From an uncultured Mycoplasmatota bacterium (GTDB lineage Bacteria > Bacillota_I > Bacilli_A > RF39 > UBA660), in NCBI GenBank assembly GCA_947297555.1, contig CAMYTM010000037.1, positions 1 to 6,735 on the forward strand: a DNA stretch of 6,735 nucleotides, read 5' to 3'. Below the pieces are notes generated by a model. It did no database searches, was not told the DNA's origin, and was given only the letters and a program-made list of their open reading frames with translations. This document shows, piece by piece, positions 1 through 5,607 of this stretch; position 1 is the first letter of the stretch, and every line of letters begins with the position of its first letter. The position numbers were made by a program, and so were the translations under genes.

Positions 1-12
1 ACATTATCTTCA

Positions 13-909
13 CTAATTTTTACTTTCGTCATCTTTCTGTTCCCTTCTATCTTCACTAATAAGTTCCATATCCACCGTTAAATATTTAACTCTTTCAATA
101 ATTCTTCTTGCTTTTACTTTATCTACATTATTGTTTGCAAGAGATAAATTAGTTTCTAACTCTTTCATTGTATAATTTGAAGTAAAAAAAGTTGTTTTAT
201 TTTTTTCCATTCTTGTTTGTAAAATAGTTCCCAAAACTTCGTCTCTACCCCACTCAGTTACTTTTTCTGCTCCAATATCATCAAGAAGTAAAATATCAAC
301 CGTCATAAACCTTTGCATTTTATAACCAAATGTTTCAAAGTCTTCTTTTATAGAACGAAGGGCTTCTGGAAAATAAACAATTTCTATCGACACATTTTTA
401 GTTATTTCCAATTCATTTAATAAGGCAGACAATAAAAAAGTTTTACCAGAACCAAAGTTTCCATGTAAATATAAACCTTTCATAGTTTTTGTTAAATCAT
501 AATTTTCATAGAAAATATCTAACCATTTAATCACATGCAATTGATTTTTATCTTTAGTATCAATGTTTTTCATACGTACTTTTCGTTCTTTTTGACGGTT
601 TTTTTCTAATATCTGTTGCTCATATTTACAAGGCATATAAGTAAAATAAATACGATTTTCCTTTTTAGCAGGAACTACAACATGTCCATTATAAGAATTT
701 TTACACATAAAAGTGCCTTTACAATGATAACAATTTTTCTTTTCTTCTAAAACATTTTGCAGTCTAGAAGTAATTTTCATAGCAGAAAGTTTGTCTAATT
801 CTAATGATTTCACTAAAGACACAAAATCTTTATCGCTACAAGCCTCTTGAAAACTATTTTCAAGTTCTTGTTTATTACTTTTTAATTCCATTTCACGTAC
901 TAAAGGCAT
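13..909 (-). CDS. dnaI: Primosomal protein DnaI (helicase loader)
   Basis: AAA+ ATPase that, with DnaB and DnaD, loads the replicative helicase onto DNA in Bacilli. Numbered from the ATG at 909 (298 aa; B. subtilis DnaI is 311). The N-terminal half has a zinc-binding pattern matching DnaI: C60-x2-C63, H76 and C94. The C-terminal half is the ATPase: Walker A GNFGSGKT at 150-157, Walker B DILLLDD at 205-211, a TSN sensor-1 motif at 243-245 and an RRIIERV arginine-finger region at 268-274. An in-frame GTG at 918 is possible, but it lies inside the SD sequence AGGAAGTGA (923-915), which is 5 nt from the ATG at 909, so the ATG is preferred. The gene follows dnaB, the usual Bacilli order. The stop is TAG at 15-13. 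The identification is secure; only the exact start is inferred. Confidence 0.96.
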   Translation of the reverse strand: MPLVREMELKSNKQELENSFQEACSDKDFVSLVKSLELDKLSAMKITSRLQNVLEEKKNCYHCKGTFMCKNSYNGHVVVPAKKENRIYFTYMPCKYEQQILEKNRQKERKVRMKNIDTKDKNQLHVIKWLDIFYENYDLTKTMKGLYLHGNFGSGKTFLLSALLNELEITKNVSIEIVYFPEALRSIKEDFETFGYKMQRFMTVDILLLDDIGAEKVTEWGRDEVLGTILQTRMEKNKTTFFTSNYTMKELETNLSLANNNVDKVKARRIIERVKYLTVDMELISEDRREQKDDESKN

Positions 910-914
910 AGACT

Positions 915-923
915 TCACTTCCT
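915..923 (-). promoter_or_regulatory. SD sequence that sets the dnaI start
   Basis: AGGAAGTGA on the minus strand matches the anti-SD complement AGGAGGTGA at 8 of 9 positions and ends 5 nt before the ATG at 909. The in-frame GTG at 918-916 is part of this SD sequence and would have almost no spacing, so it is unlikely to be the start. Confidence 0.75.
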
Positions 924-931
924 ATATATCA

Positions 932-960
932 ATTTTAACGAAACTTACGGTTCTTTACAA
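932..960 (-). promoter_or_regulatory. Possible internal promoter for dnaI
   Basis: On the minus strand TTGTAA (960-955, 4 of 6 to TTGACA) and TAAAAT (937-932, 5 of 6 to TATAAT) are separated by exactly 17 nt. A transcript would start near 925, leaving a leader of only about 15 nt with the SD right at its 5' end. In such AT-rich DNA, matches of this quality also arise by chance. dnaI could equally be expressed only by read-through from dnaB. Confidence 0.3.
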
Positions 961-968
961 CAATAAAA

Positions 969-1019
969 TCAAGATAATTCATGTTTGTATAATTTTTTAT
1001 AAAATATACTTTTCGTCAT
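969..1019 (-). CDS. Possible 16-residue small ORF between dnaB and dnaI
   Basis: This short ORF starts with ATG at 1019 and ends with TGA at 971-969, encoding the basic peptide MTKSIFYKKLYKHELS. Its main support is a very good SD, AAGGTGG at 1031-1025, 5 nt before the ATG and as strong as that of the thioredoxin-like gene. It begins 17 nt after the dnaB stop and ends 59 nt before the dnaI ATG, so it would be co-transcribed with both. I recognise no homologue. It could be a small protein, a leader peptide that tunes dnaI translation, or the remnant of an older reading frame. A second reading frame through the same stretch encodes MNYLDFIVVKNRKFR (982-935) but has no SD. Translation is an inference from the SD alone. 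Confidence 0.4.
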   Translation of the reverse strand: MTKSIFYKKLYKHELS

Positions 1020-1036
1020 AAAAACCACCTTATACC

Positions 1037-2308
1037 TTATTTATATTTATCTAAAATACTGGCAAGTTCTTCTGTTTCTTCTTCGCTCATTGTATCACTT
1101 TCTAATTTTTCATTAAACCAAACCGGTTCTACCATCTTATCTACTTTTGGATTTGTAATTTTCTTACTGTATTTTTTATGTTCTTTTTCTGCAACGTTCA
1201 TCGCATCCTCCGCCGTTTCAATGTTTAATCTTTTCCATTGTCCCGCAATCGTTTCAACAAAGGCTTGGTTTAATTTATTATCATTCTTTTTAAGTACATA
1301 ATCAATTAACACATTTACTACTGCTGGCTTTAAGTTTAAATCAATCAAAAGACTTTCTAAAAGTTTTAAATCTCTACTTGTAGGATTAGCACCCTTATAC
1401 TTGCTTTTTAGAAAATCATAAGGACTAGTATTCTCGAATACCCCAATAATCCTTCCACGATTGGTATTGTCTCCAATAGGATTTTTCAAATACTCTGGTT
1501 GTGTACGATATACAAGAGTTGGTAGTTTTCCATTATTATTGTACTGATAATACTTTCTAGCAGACTTTCGTAATTCCTCTTTGTCTATATATCCTTTATC
1601 ATTAATCACCAGACGAATAAGTTCTGTCATTTTTAAAGTATCCAAATTATAAATAAAAGCCAAATTATTAATTAACTCCTTTAATTTTCTATTAATACTT
1701 CTTTCATTTAAAATCCCTTTGGGAATAGAAGAAAACAATAAATCAAAGTCTACTTGGTCTTGCAGAGTGAGTACATTTTCATGAGTTCCTATTGCTTGAA
1801 AACTTGTATTAGAGGTTGCTTTATAAGTCGTATCCAACGTTGCAGTTATATCTTCATATTCTTTTAAATCAATTTTATATTCTTTGAACTCCGTTTTTAA
1901 AAGTTCATACTCGTATTTTCCTAAATTATTATATAAAATCACACTAAAAATAGGATGAGCAAAAAACTCCTTTGGACTCAATGGAGAATAAAGTTCATAA
2001 ACATAACTATTTAGATCTCCTTGTTTTACATACGTTTTAATAAGCCCTACACTTTCTAAAGACATTCTAGCATTCTTAATCGTTTCTATACTACACTTCA
2101 ATAAACTCATTAAATGATGATGATTATAATCCATACTAACAAGTTCTAAACGATCAAGATCACGCCATAAAGTTAAATACAAACTTACCGCAGCATACCC
2201 TATAACAGGCTCATACAAACTAATTAAATTCTTACGTTCTTTATCGGTAAGCATTGTTTTATTGACTACTACATATTTATCAGCAGGAAGTAATGTAATC
2301 AACTTCAT
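1037..2308 (-). CDS. dnaB: Replication initiation and membrane attachment protein DnaB
   Basis: Bacilli-type DnaB, a primosome component (not the replicative helicase) that acts with DnaD and DnaI to load helicase at oriC and at restart sites. Numbered from the ATG at 2308 (423 aa). The N-terminal part (about 10-110) looks like the winged-helix domain shared with DnaD. The middle carries the family-typical stretch GKLPTLVYRTQPEYL (260-274), just after a YY-rich helix. A C-terminal DnaD-like domain (about 310-380) includes F350-x3-I354-x3-W358, a form of the YxxxIxxxW DNA-binding motif with Phe in place of Tyr, followed by KRLNIETAEDAM. The annotatable GTG at 2317 lies inside the SD GAGGTG (2320-2315), so the ATG 6 nt further on is preferred. 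Unlike in B. subtilis, no nrdR lies upstream; a terminator and an unrelated gene do. Confidence 0.94.
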   Translation of the reverse strand: MKLITLLPADKYVVVNKTMLTDKERKNLISLYEPVIGYAAVSLYLTLWRDLDRLELVSMDYNHHHLMSLLKCSIETIKNARMSLESVGLIKTYVKQGDLNSYVYELYSPLSPKEFFAHPIFSVILYNNLGKYEYELLKTEFKEYKIDLKEYEDITATLDTTYKATSNTSFQAIGTHENVLTLQDQVDFDLLFSSIPKGILNERSINRKLKELINNLAFIYNLDTLKMTELIRLVINDKGYIDKEELRKSARKYYQYNNNGKLPTLVYRTQPEYLKNPIGDNTNRGRIIGVFENTSPYDFLKSKYKGANPTSRDLKLLESLLIDLNLKPAVVNVLIDYVLKKNDNKLNQAFVETIAGQWKRLNIETAEDAMNVAEKEHKKYSKKITNPKVDKMVEPVWFNEKLESDTMSEEETEELASILDKYK

Positions 2309-2314
2309 AGTATA

Positions 2315-2320
2315 CACCTC
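2315..2320 (-). promoter_or_regulatory. SD sequence that sets the dnaB start
   Basis: GAGGTG on the minus strand is followed by a 6-nt spacer and the ATG at 2308. The upstream GTG at 2317-2315 forms the 3' half of the SD itself, which argues against it as a start codon. Confidence 0.75.
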
Positions 2321-2333
2321 AAATCACTTCTCT

Positions 2334-2339
2334 ATTATA
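2334..2339 (-). promoter_or_regulatory. Probable -10 box of the dnaB-dnaI promoter
   Basis: There is a perfect TATAAT on the minus strand, 25 nt upstream of the dnaB ATG and downstream of the terminator of the preceding gene. That is where a dnaB promoter should be. No convincing -35 box or extended -10 is seen: the hexamer at 17 nt spacing is GAGAAA. A small inverted repeat AAAAC-G-GTTTT (2344-2354) lies in the spacer and could be an operator or chance. Confidence 0.5.
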
Positions 2340-2387
2340 ACGTAAAACGGTTTTTATTTCTCCTAAAAAATGAAATTTTTTTCAATT

Positions 2388-2412
2388 AAAAAAAAGAGGA
2401 TATCCTCTTTTA
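2388..2412 (-). terminator. Intrinsic terminator after the thioredoxin-like gene
   Basis: A perfect 20-bp palindrome, AAAAGAGGATATCCTCTTTT (2392-2411), is followed on the minus strand by an unbroken run of eight T residues (2395-2388). Read leftwards it forms an AAAGAGG/CCTCTTT stem with a 4-nt ATAT loop and a U-tract, a standard Rho-independent terminator. It overlaps the TAA stop of the thioredoxin-like gene (2412-2410), so the hairpin starts at the stop codon. It separates this operon from dnaB-dnaI. Confidence 0.85.
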
Positions 2413-3135
2413 GCAAGACTCATCACAATCTACATTGTATACTTTACGAATAAGTTCCATAAAACGGTTTTGAAGTTCTTCTTGTTGTTCTGTAGTTAAA
2501 TCATCATACCCACTTTCGTGACTCTCTACTGTTCCAACATGGATATCAACAACCTTACCATCTTTTATAGCAACAACAGTAGGTGCCATCAATCTCTTTT
2601 CTTTTGTATCAATTTTTTTGCCATCTTCACTCATTAAATAATAAGGCTCTAAAACATCATCTAATAATTCTAATATTTTATAATATCCTTTGGTTCCTTC
2701 TTCTTTGACTTCTACCTTATTCTTTTCACCTAAAGACAAAGTATCACGCATATTTTTCACATTTAAATAATAAAGTCTATCTATACTCATATTATTTAGT
2801 GTTTTCAAAAGCACTGGTAACATACTACGACACCATGGGCAATCCGAAAAACCAAAATAAAGAACTCCTGTGCCACTTTCTAATAAAGAAATGGCTTCTT
2901 CTTCGGATAAGATATCCACTGGATTATTTGATTCAATGGAAATTTCTTTAATCGTTCTCCCATCTTTTTCACGAACTACATTATTTAAAGATTCATACTC
3001 ATTTTTAAAACTAATTGCATCGGAATTAATTACACTCTCTTCCTTTTTATCACGAAAAGCAATAACACCAATCATAATCATAAAAGTAAACAAAAGTAAT
3101 AAAATCCCTAAAAACATTTTTCTATCTTTATCCAT
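2410..3135 (-). CDS. Membrane-anchored thioredoxin-fold protein (CPWC)
   Basis: A 241-aa protein with one N-terminal membrane helix (about 8-27), basic residues before it (K3, R5, K6) and no lipobox Cys. It is therefore probably a signal anchor with the C-terminal domain outside the cell. The domain has a thioredoxin-like strand followed by the CPWC redox motif (99-102, context GFSDCPWCRSMLPVL) and a likely cis-proline loop at MAPT (P185). The family resembles thioredoxin-like proteins of the bacteriocin transport accessory (PedC) type, but that assignment is tentative. It also ends in a second cysteine pair, C237 and C241 (CDESC), which is unusual. The start is an ATG with SD AAGGTGG (3148-3142) at 6-nt spacing. 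It follows the unknown gene by 27 nt and ends at a terminator, so it is the last gene of its operon. A role in oxidation or reduction of secreted disulfides is inferred from the fold only. Confidence 0.8.
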   Translation of the reverse strand: MDKDRKMFLGILLLLFTFMIMIGVIAFRDKKEESVINSDAISFKNEYESLNNVVREKDGRTIKEISIESNNPVDILSEEEAISLLESGTGVLYFGFSDCPWCRSMLPVLLKTLNNMSIDRLYYLNVKNMRDTLSLGEKNKVEVKEEGTKGYYKILELLDDVLEPYYLMSEDGKKIDTKEKRLMAPTVVAIKDGKVVDIHVGTVESHESGYDDLTTEQQEELQNRFMELIRKVYNVDCDESC

Positions 3136-3162
3136 CTTAAACCACCTTATTAAAAGTGTAAC

Positions 3163-4230
3163 TTAATTTGCTCTACTTTTCAAGGTTTTTCGAGCAAGCG
3201 TTCTATTTGAAAAAGTTACTCTTGCATTGTTTCTAGCAAACATGATTGATTTTGCTACACACAAAGATGATTCCAACACCTTAAAATTTTCACTCAAAAT
3301 AAAATCTTCTAAAAGACAAACAAACTCATCCTCAAACCTATAATCTTCTGAAACAGAATAAACAAAACGATGTAAATAGACCAAAGCAAGATAAAGAGAT
3401 AATTCTTTTTGGGCTTCTAAACCTTCTGAAAATATAGGAAGCCTACTCTTATTAGATATTGAAGCATTCACAAAAACTGTACGTAAAAACACTTCTAATT
3501 TAGTTTGTATTTCTTCTTTACTATAAACCATTGGTACTTCTTCTATTTCTTTTTCATCACTGGCATCAAGTAATTTTATTTGATTATGATTCTTAAAATC
3601 AGATAGTTGGTCATAATTTTGAAATATTCTATAAAATTTGTTTCCTTCTTTTTCTACATAGACTCCTATTCTTTTAGCCACTTGCCTCTTAACCATATCA
3701 TAGATTTGCTCTTGTCTTTTAGTTAGACTTATAGAATCATTAAAATGATAAATAATATAATTTTCAATTTTACCAACAAAATTAATATGCATTTGATTAG
3801 GCTCTTCATATGAATCAAAATATACACAATACTCTAGATATTTTAAAAAGAATACAGACAGAGTTGCAGATTGCTCTTTTTTAACATACTCTTCGCCTTG
3901 GGCAAAAATAGCACTTTGTAAGGATTCATCATGACGAATTTTTTGAATTTCTCCATTAATAATCTCCCCAATTTTTTTCTGTTTGACCATCATTGACAAA
4001 TGATTAAATTCTTCTTTCATTTTTAGTAATGATTGTTCGGCTTTTTTAATTCTCTGTAAAACAGGCTCTATATAATAAAGAACATAACCATCTACTCTTA
4101 ACTTCTTACGATTTTTCATTTTATATTCAATAATATAAGTACACTCACGGTCTCTACTATAAGAAACAGGATCCGCAGTCACAAATGTTTCCATACGAAT
4201 AAATAGTGGTTCGTTTATATTATCTATCAT
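3163..4230 (-). CDS. Unknown protein; probably the 3' part of a frame-broken gene
   Basis: I do not recognise this protein. From the ATG at 4230 it has 355 residues, is soluble and mostly charged and helical. It includes a possible coiled coil (about 57-100), an acidic loop (DASDEKEIEE, 222-231) and a strongly basic tail (about 333-354, rich in Arg and Lys). No membrane helix or catalytic motif is visible. The start is unclear. The open frame extends to a TAG at 4281, and possible starts are TTG 4257, ATG 4230 and ATG 4194; none has an SD, unlike most other genes here. The frame overlaps the preceding ORF, which ends at 4220, in the +1 frame. It is therefore either translationally coupled, fused by recoding, or the rest of a gene split by a one-base indel. 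The thioredoxin-like gene follows after 27 nt. Both genes may share a cell-envelope role, but nothing in the sequence shows it. Confidence 0.65.
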   Translation of the reverse strand: MIDNINEPLFIRMETFVTADPVSYSRDRECTYIIEYKMKNRKKLRVDGYVLYYIEPVLQRIKKAEQSLLKMKEEFNHLSMMVKQKKIGEIINGEIQKIRHDESLQSAIFAQGEEYVKKEQSATLSVFFLKYLEYCVYFDSYEEPNQMHINFVGKIENYIIYHFNDSISLTKRQEQIYDMVKRQVAKRIGVYVEKEGNKFYRIFQNYDQLSDFKNHNQIKLLDASDEKEIEEVPMVYSKEEIQTKLEVFLRTVFVNASISNKSRLPIFSEGLEAQKELSLYLALVYLHRFVYSVSEDYRFEDEFVCLLEDFILSENFKVLESSLCVAKSIMFARNNARVTFSNRTLARKTLKSRAN

Positions 4231-4618
4231 ATTTTTTTGATACACAAAAGTATCCAAATAAAATAAAAAATAGTTTTCCTACCAAGTGATAATCAGTAGA
4301 ACATTCTTCATAATACTTTAAAATTTCATCATAATCATATGTATCAAATTCTTGAAAATAGTTTTCAATAAATTCTCTAAATACTTTTTCTGTATCGTTT
4401 TTGATAGATTCTCTTTCGACTTCTGATAAATCTCGTTTTTCAAACTCTTGATACTGTGCTTTTGCCTTCATCAATTTTAAGATTGTTTTATGAGTCTTGG
4501 CTACAAACTTGATGAATGTTTGTTCTTTTAAATTTATTTCTTTTTCTTTAGCAGAGAGATCAAAAAAAGAATATTGGCCGTTTTTCTCTTCTACTAAATT
4601 ATCCATGTATAATGACAT
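4220..4618 (-). CDS. Unknown protein; probably the 5' part of a frame-broken gene
   Basis: A 132-residue ORF from the ATG at 4618 to TAA at 4222-4220, with no recognised family. It is highly charged and probably helical, with basic and acidic stretches (FEKRDLSEVERESIK at 59-73) and an acidic/Tyr-rich patch (FQEFDTYDYDEILKYYEE, 88-105). It ends in a hydrophobic stretch (LVGKLFFILFGYFCVS, 112-127) followed by KKYDR and a stop. That ending could be a tail anchor, but the hydrophobic run is encoded partly by homopolymers in the overlap with the next frame. The ORF may therefore simply run out of frame there. The start is supported by the SD AAAAGGTGA (4632-4624), and the GTG at 4627 lies inside that SD. 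A good promoter lies just upstream. It is best read together with the 3163-4230 frame. Confidence 0.6.
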   Translation of the reverse strand: MSLYMDNLVEEKNGQYSFFDLSAKEKEINLKEQTFIKFVAKTHKTILKLMKAKAQYQEFEKRDLSEVERESIKNDTEKVFREFIENYFQEFDTYDYDEILKYYEECSTDYHLVGKLFFILFGYFCVSKKYDR

Positions 4619-4623
4619 ATAAA

Positions 4624-4632
4624 TCACCTTTT
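4624..4632 (-). promoter_or_regulatory. SD sequence that sets the start at 4618
   Basis: AAAAGGTGA on the minus strand is followed by a 5-nt spacer (TTTAT) and the ATG at 4618. The in-frame GTG at 4627-4625 is part of the SD, so a start there would have no usable ribosome binding site. Confidence 0.7.
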
Positions 4633-4646
4633 AAAAAGTACCGTCT

Positions 4647-4676
4647 ATTATATACGAAAGAATAGTGTTTAGGCAA
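4647..4676 (-). promoter_or_regulatory. Probable sigma-A promoter of the unknown/thioredoxin operon
   Basis: The -35 box is TTGCCT (4676-4671, 4 of 6 to TTGACA), the spacer is 18 nt, and the -10 box is a perfect TATAAT (4652-4647). It lies in the 47-nt gap between the stop of the TPR-like gene (4680) and the SD of the next gene, giving a leader of about 20 nt. The position and the perfect -10 box make it the best promoter in the window. Confidence 0.6.
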
Positions 4677-4679
4677 GAA

Positions 4680-5546
4680 TTAATTTTTTCTTTTTGTTCG
4701 CATTAAACTTTCTTCTTCTTTTAGTTTTTTAAAATCATTTATATAAGTTTTATAAGTAGCCAAGCAGGGACCAAATTCCACAATATTGTATGTTTTCTTA
4801 TCAGGTATTACTAAAACTTTCAAATAATGAATCGTTTTCGAATTTTTAATACCAATATTGGGTATTAAAAAATAATATGTATCAAATACACTATAATTAG
4901 GGGTTGTTGTAGAAAAAGGAAGAACTCTTTTTATCTCTTCATATAAAGTATATAAATCAATAGAAAGAGAAAAATGAATATGTTTATTACAAAAAGCACT
5001 CGTACCATAAAGATTATAAATTAAAGTATGTTGAAAGAAATCATCTTCTTGATAAGAAATAAATTGCCTTGAAAAATACTCATAACTTGCTCTATCTATT
5101 AAAGAAATATATGGTTTTGATTTTGCTTCAAAAAACATATGCAGTAAATTCGCATTCATTAATAAAGAAAATTCTTCGCTATGTTCACAAATATTTTGAA
5201 AAAAATGAAAATACCGAAAAGCGTTTTTTAAATCGTATTCATCAATGGCTAAATAAATAAGTTCCAATAAAATAAAAGCACGATTTCCACTCTCTTTTGT
5301 CATAGAAAGTAAATCTAATAATACTTCTTTTGCAATTTGATTTTTTTTAAGAAATCGCAAAAGTTTCCCATATTTATACCAACCACCCAAATCTTTTGGA
5401 TATTTCTCTAAATACTCTTTTGTACATTTCATAGCCAAACTAAGATTTCCATTCTCCATAAGAGTATCAATGTTTTCTTTTTCTCTTCGATTACTTTTTA
5501 TTTCTCTATATTTTGGTTTTCTTTTTCTATTACTATAAGTTGTCAA
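4680..5546 (-). CDS. TPR-like protein of unknown function
   Basis: A 288-aa protein that I cannot assign to a named family. Its N-terminus is strongly basic (R/K-rich, 7-22). Residues about 24-115 form helix pairs of tetratricopeptide type, with features such as ENGNLSLAMKCTKEYLEKYP (31-50) and GWYKYGKLLRFLKK (55-68). The second half (about 145-262) looks like a separate domain with a hydrophobic strand-rich section (FLIPNIGI at 226-233; YLKVLVIPDKKTYNIVEFGP at 241-260). The protein ends in another basic stretch. There is no signal peptide or clear membrane helix, so it is probably cytoplasmic, and its charged ends might bind nucleic acid (inference). The TTG start at 5546 is supported by an AGGAGGG SD (5561-5555) at 8 nt; the next in-frame ATG is residue 30. 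It lies 61 nt downstream of the winged-helix gene and has no evident terminator of its own. Confidence 0.75.
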   Translation of the reverse strand: MTTYSNRKRKPKYREIKSNRREKENIDTLMENGNLSLAMKCTKEYLEKYPKDLGGWYKYGKLLRFLKKNQIAKEVLLDLLSMTKESGNRAFILLELIYLAIDEYDLKNAFRYFHFFQNICEHSEEFSLLMNANLLHMFFEAKSKPYISLIDRASYEYFSRQFISYQEDDFFQHTLIYNLYGTSAFCNKHIHFSLSIDLYTLYEEIKRVLPFSTTTPNYSVFDTYYFLIPNIGIKNSKTIHYLKVLVIPDKKTYNIVEFGPCLATYKTYINDFKKLKEEESLMRTKRKN

Positions 5547-5554
5547 AATCCAAA

Positions 5555-5561
5555 CCCTCCT
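5555..5561 (-). promoter_or_regulatory. Strong SD supporting a TTG start
   Basis: AGGAGGG on the minus strand is the closest match in the window to the consensus SD. It lies 8 nt before the TTG at 5546. No in-frame ATG is available nearby, so the SD decides for the rare TTG start of the TPR-like gene. Confidence 0.65.
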
Positions 5562-5578
5562 CTATTGCTCTTTTATTT

Positions 5579-5607
5579 AGCATAGTATCTTTTTCTGGTT
5601 TTGTAAA
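5579..5607 (-). promoter_or_regulatory. Possible promoter of the TPR-like gene
   Basis: The -35 box TTTACA (5607-5602, 5 of 6 to TTGACA) and the -10 box TATGCT (5584-5579, 4 of 6) are separated by exactly 17 nt. It starts at the stop codon of the winged-helix gene and would initiate about 10 nt before the SD at 5561. The -10 box is weak, so read-through from the upstream genes is an alternative. Confidence 0.35.

Noticed and set aside
1..12. Possible start of a next gene after dnaI (ATG at 4-2 on the minus strand)
   Set aside because: Only one codon is inside the window, and no clear SD is seen, so nothing can be supported.
5..60. Direct repeat TATCTTCACTAAT at 5-17 and 48-60, at the 3' end of dnaI
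   Set aside because: The repeat is 13 bp, its flanks do not match and the copies lie in different frames. This is within chance expectation for such AT-rich sequence.
2870..3166. 98-codon plus-strand open frame opposite the thioredoxin-like gene
   Set aside because: It lies antisense to a well-supported CDS, its sequence mirrors the membrane helix and low-complexity codons of that gene, and no family is recognisable.
4231..4240. A_AAA_AAA heptamer as a programmed -1 frameshift site in the 4618-4220 frame
   Set aside because: The heptamer is in the correct phase, but a -1 shift meets TGA after one codon. The downstream frame is reached only by +1 (or -2), so classical -1 slippage does not explain the overlap.
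5069..5260. 63-codon plus-strand open frame opposite the TPR-like gene
   Set aside because: It is antisense to a CDS with a strong SD, is rich in Lys/Asn/Tyr as expected for an AT-rich shadow, and shows no recognisable motif.
5533..5583. 16-codon minus-strand ORF (MLNKRAIEEGLDFDNL) overlapping the TTG start
   Set aside because: It has no SD, its ATG overlaps the proposed -10 box, and the AGGAGGG inside it is better explained as the SD of the TPR-like gene.
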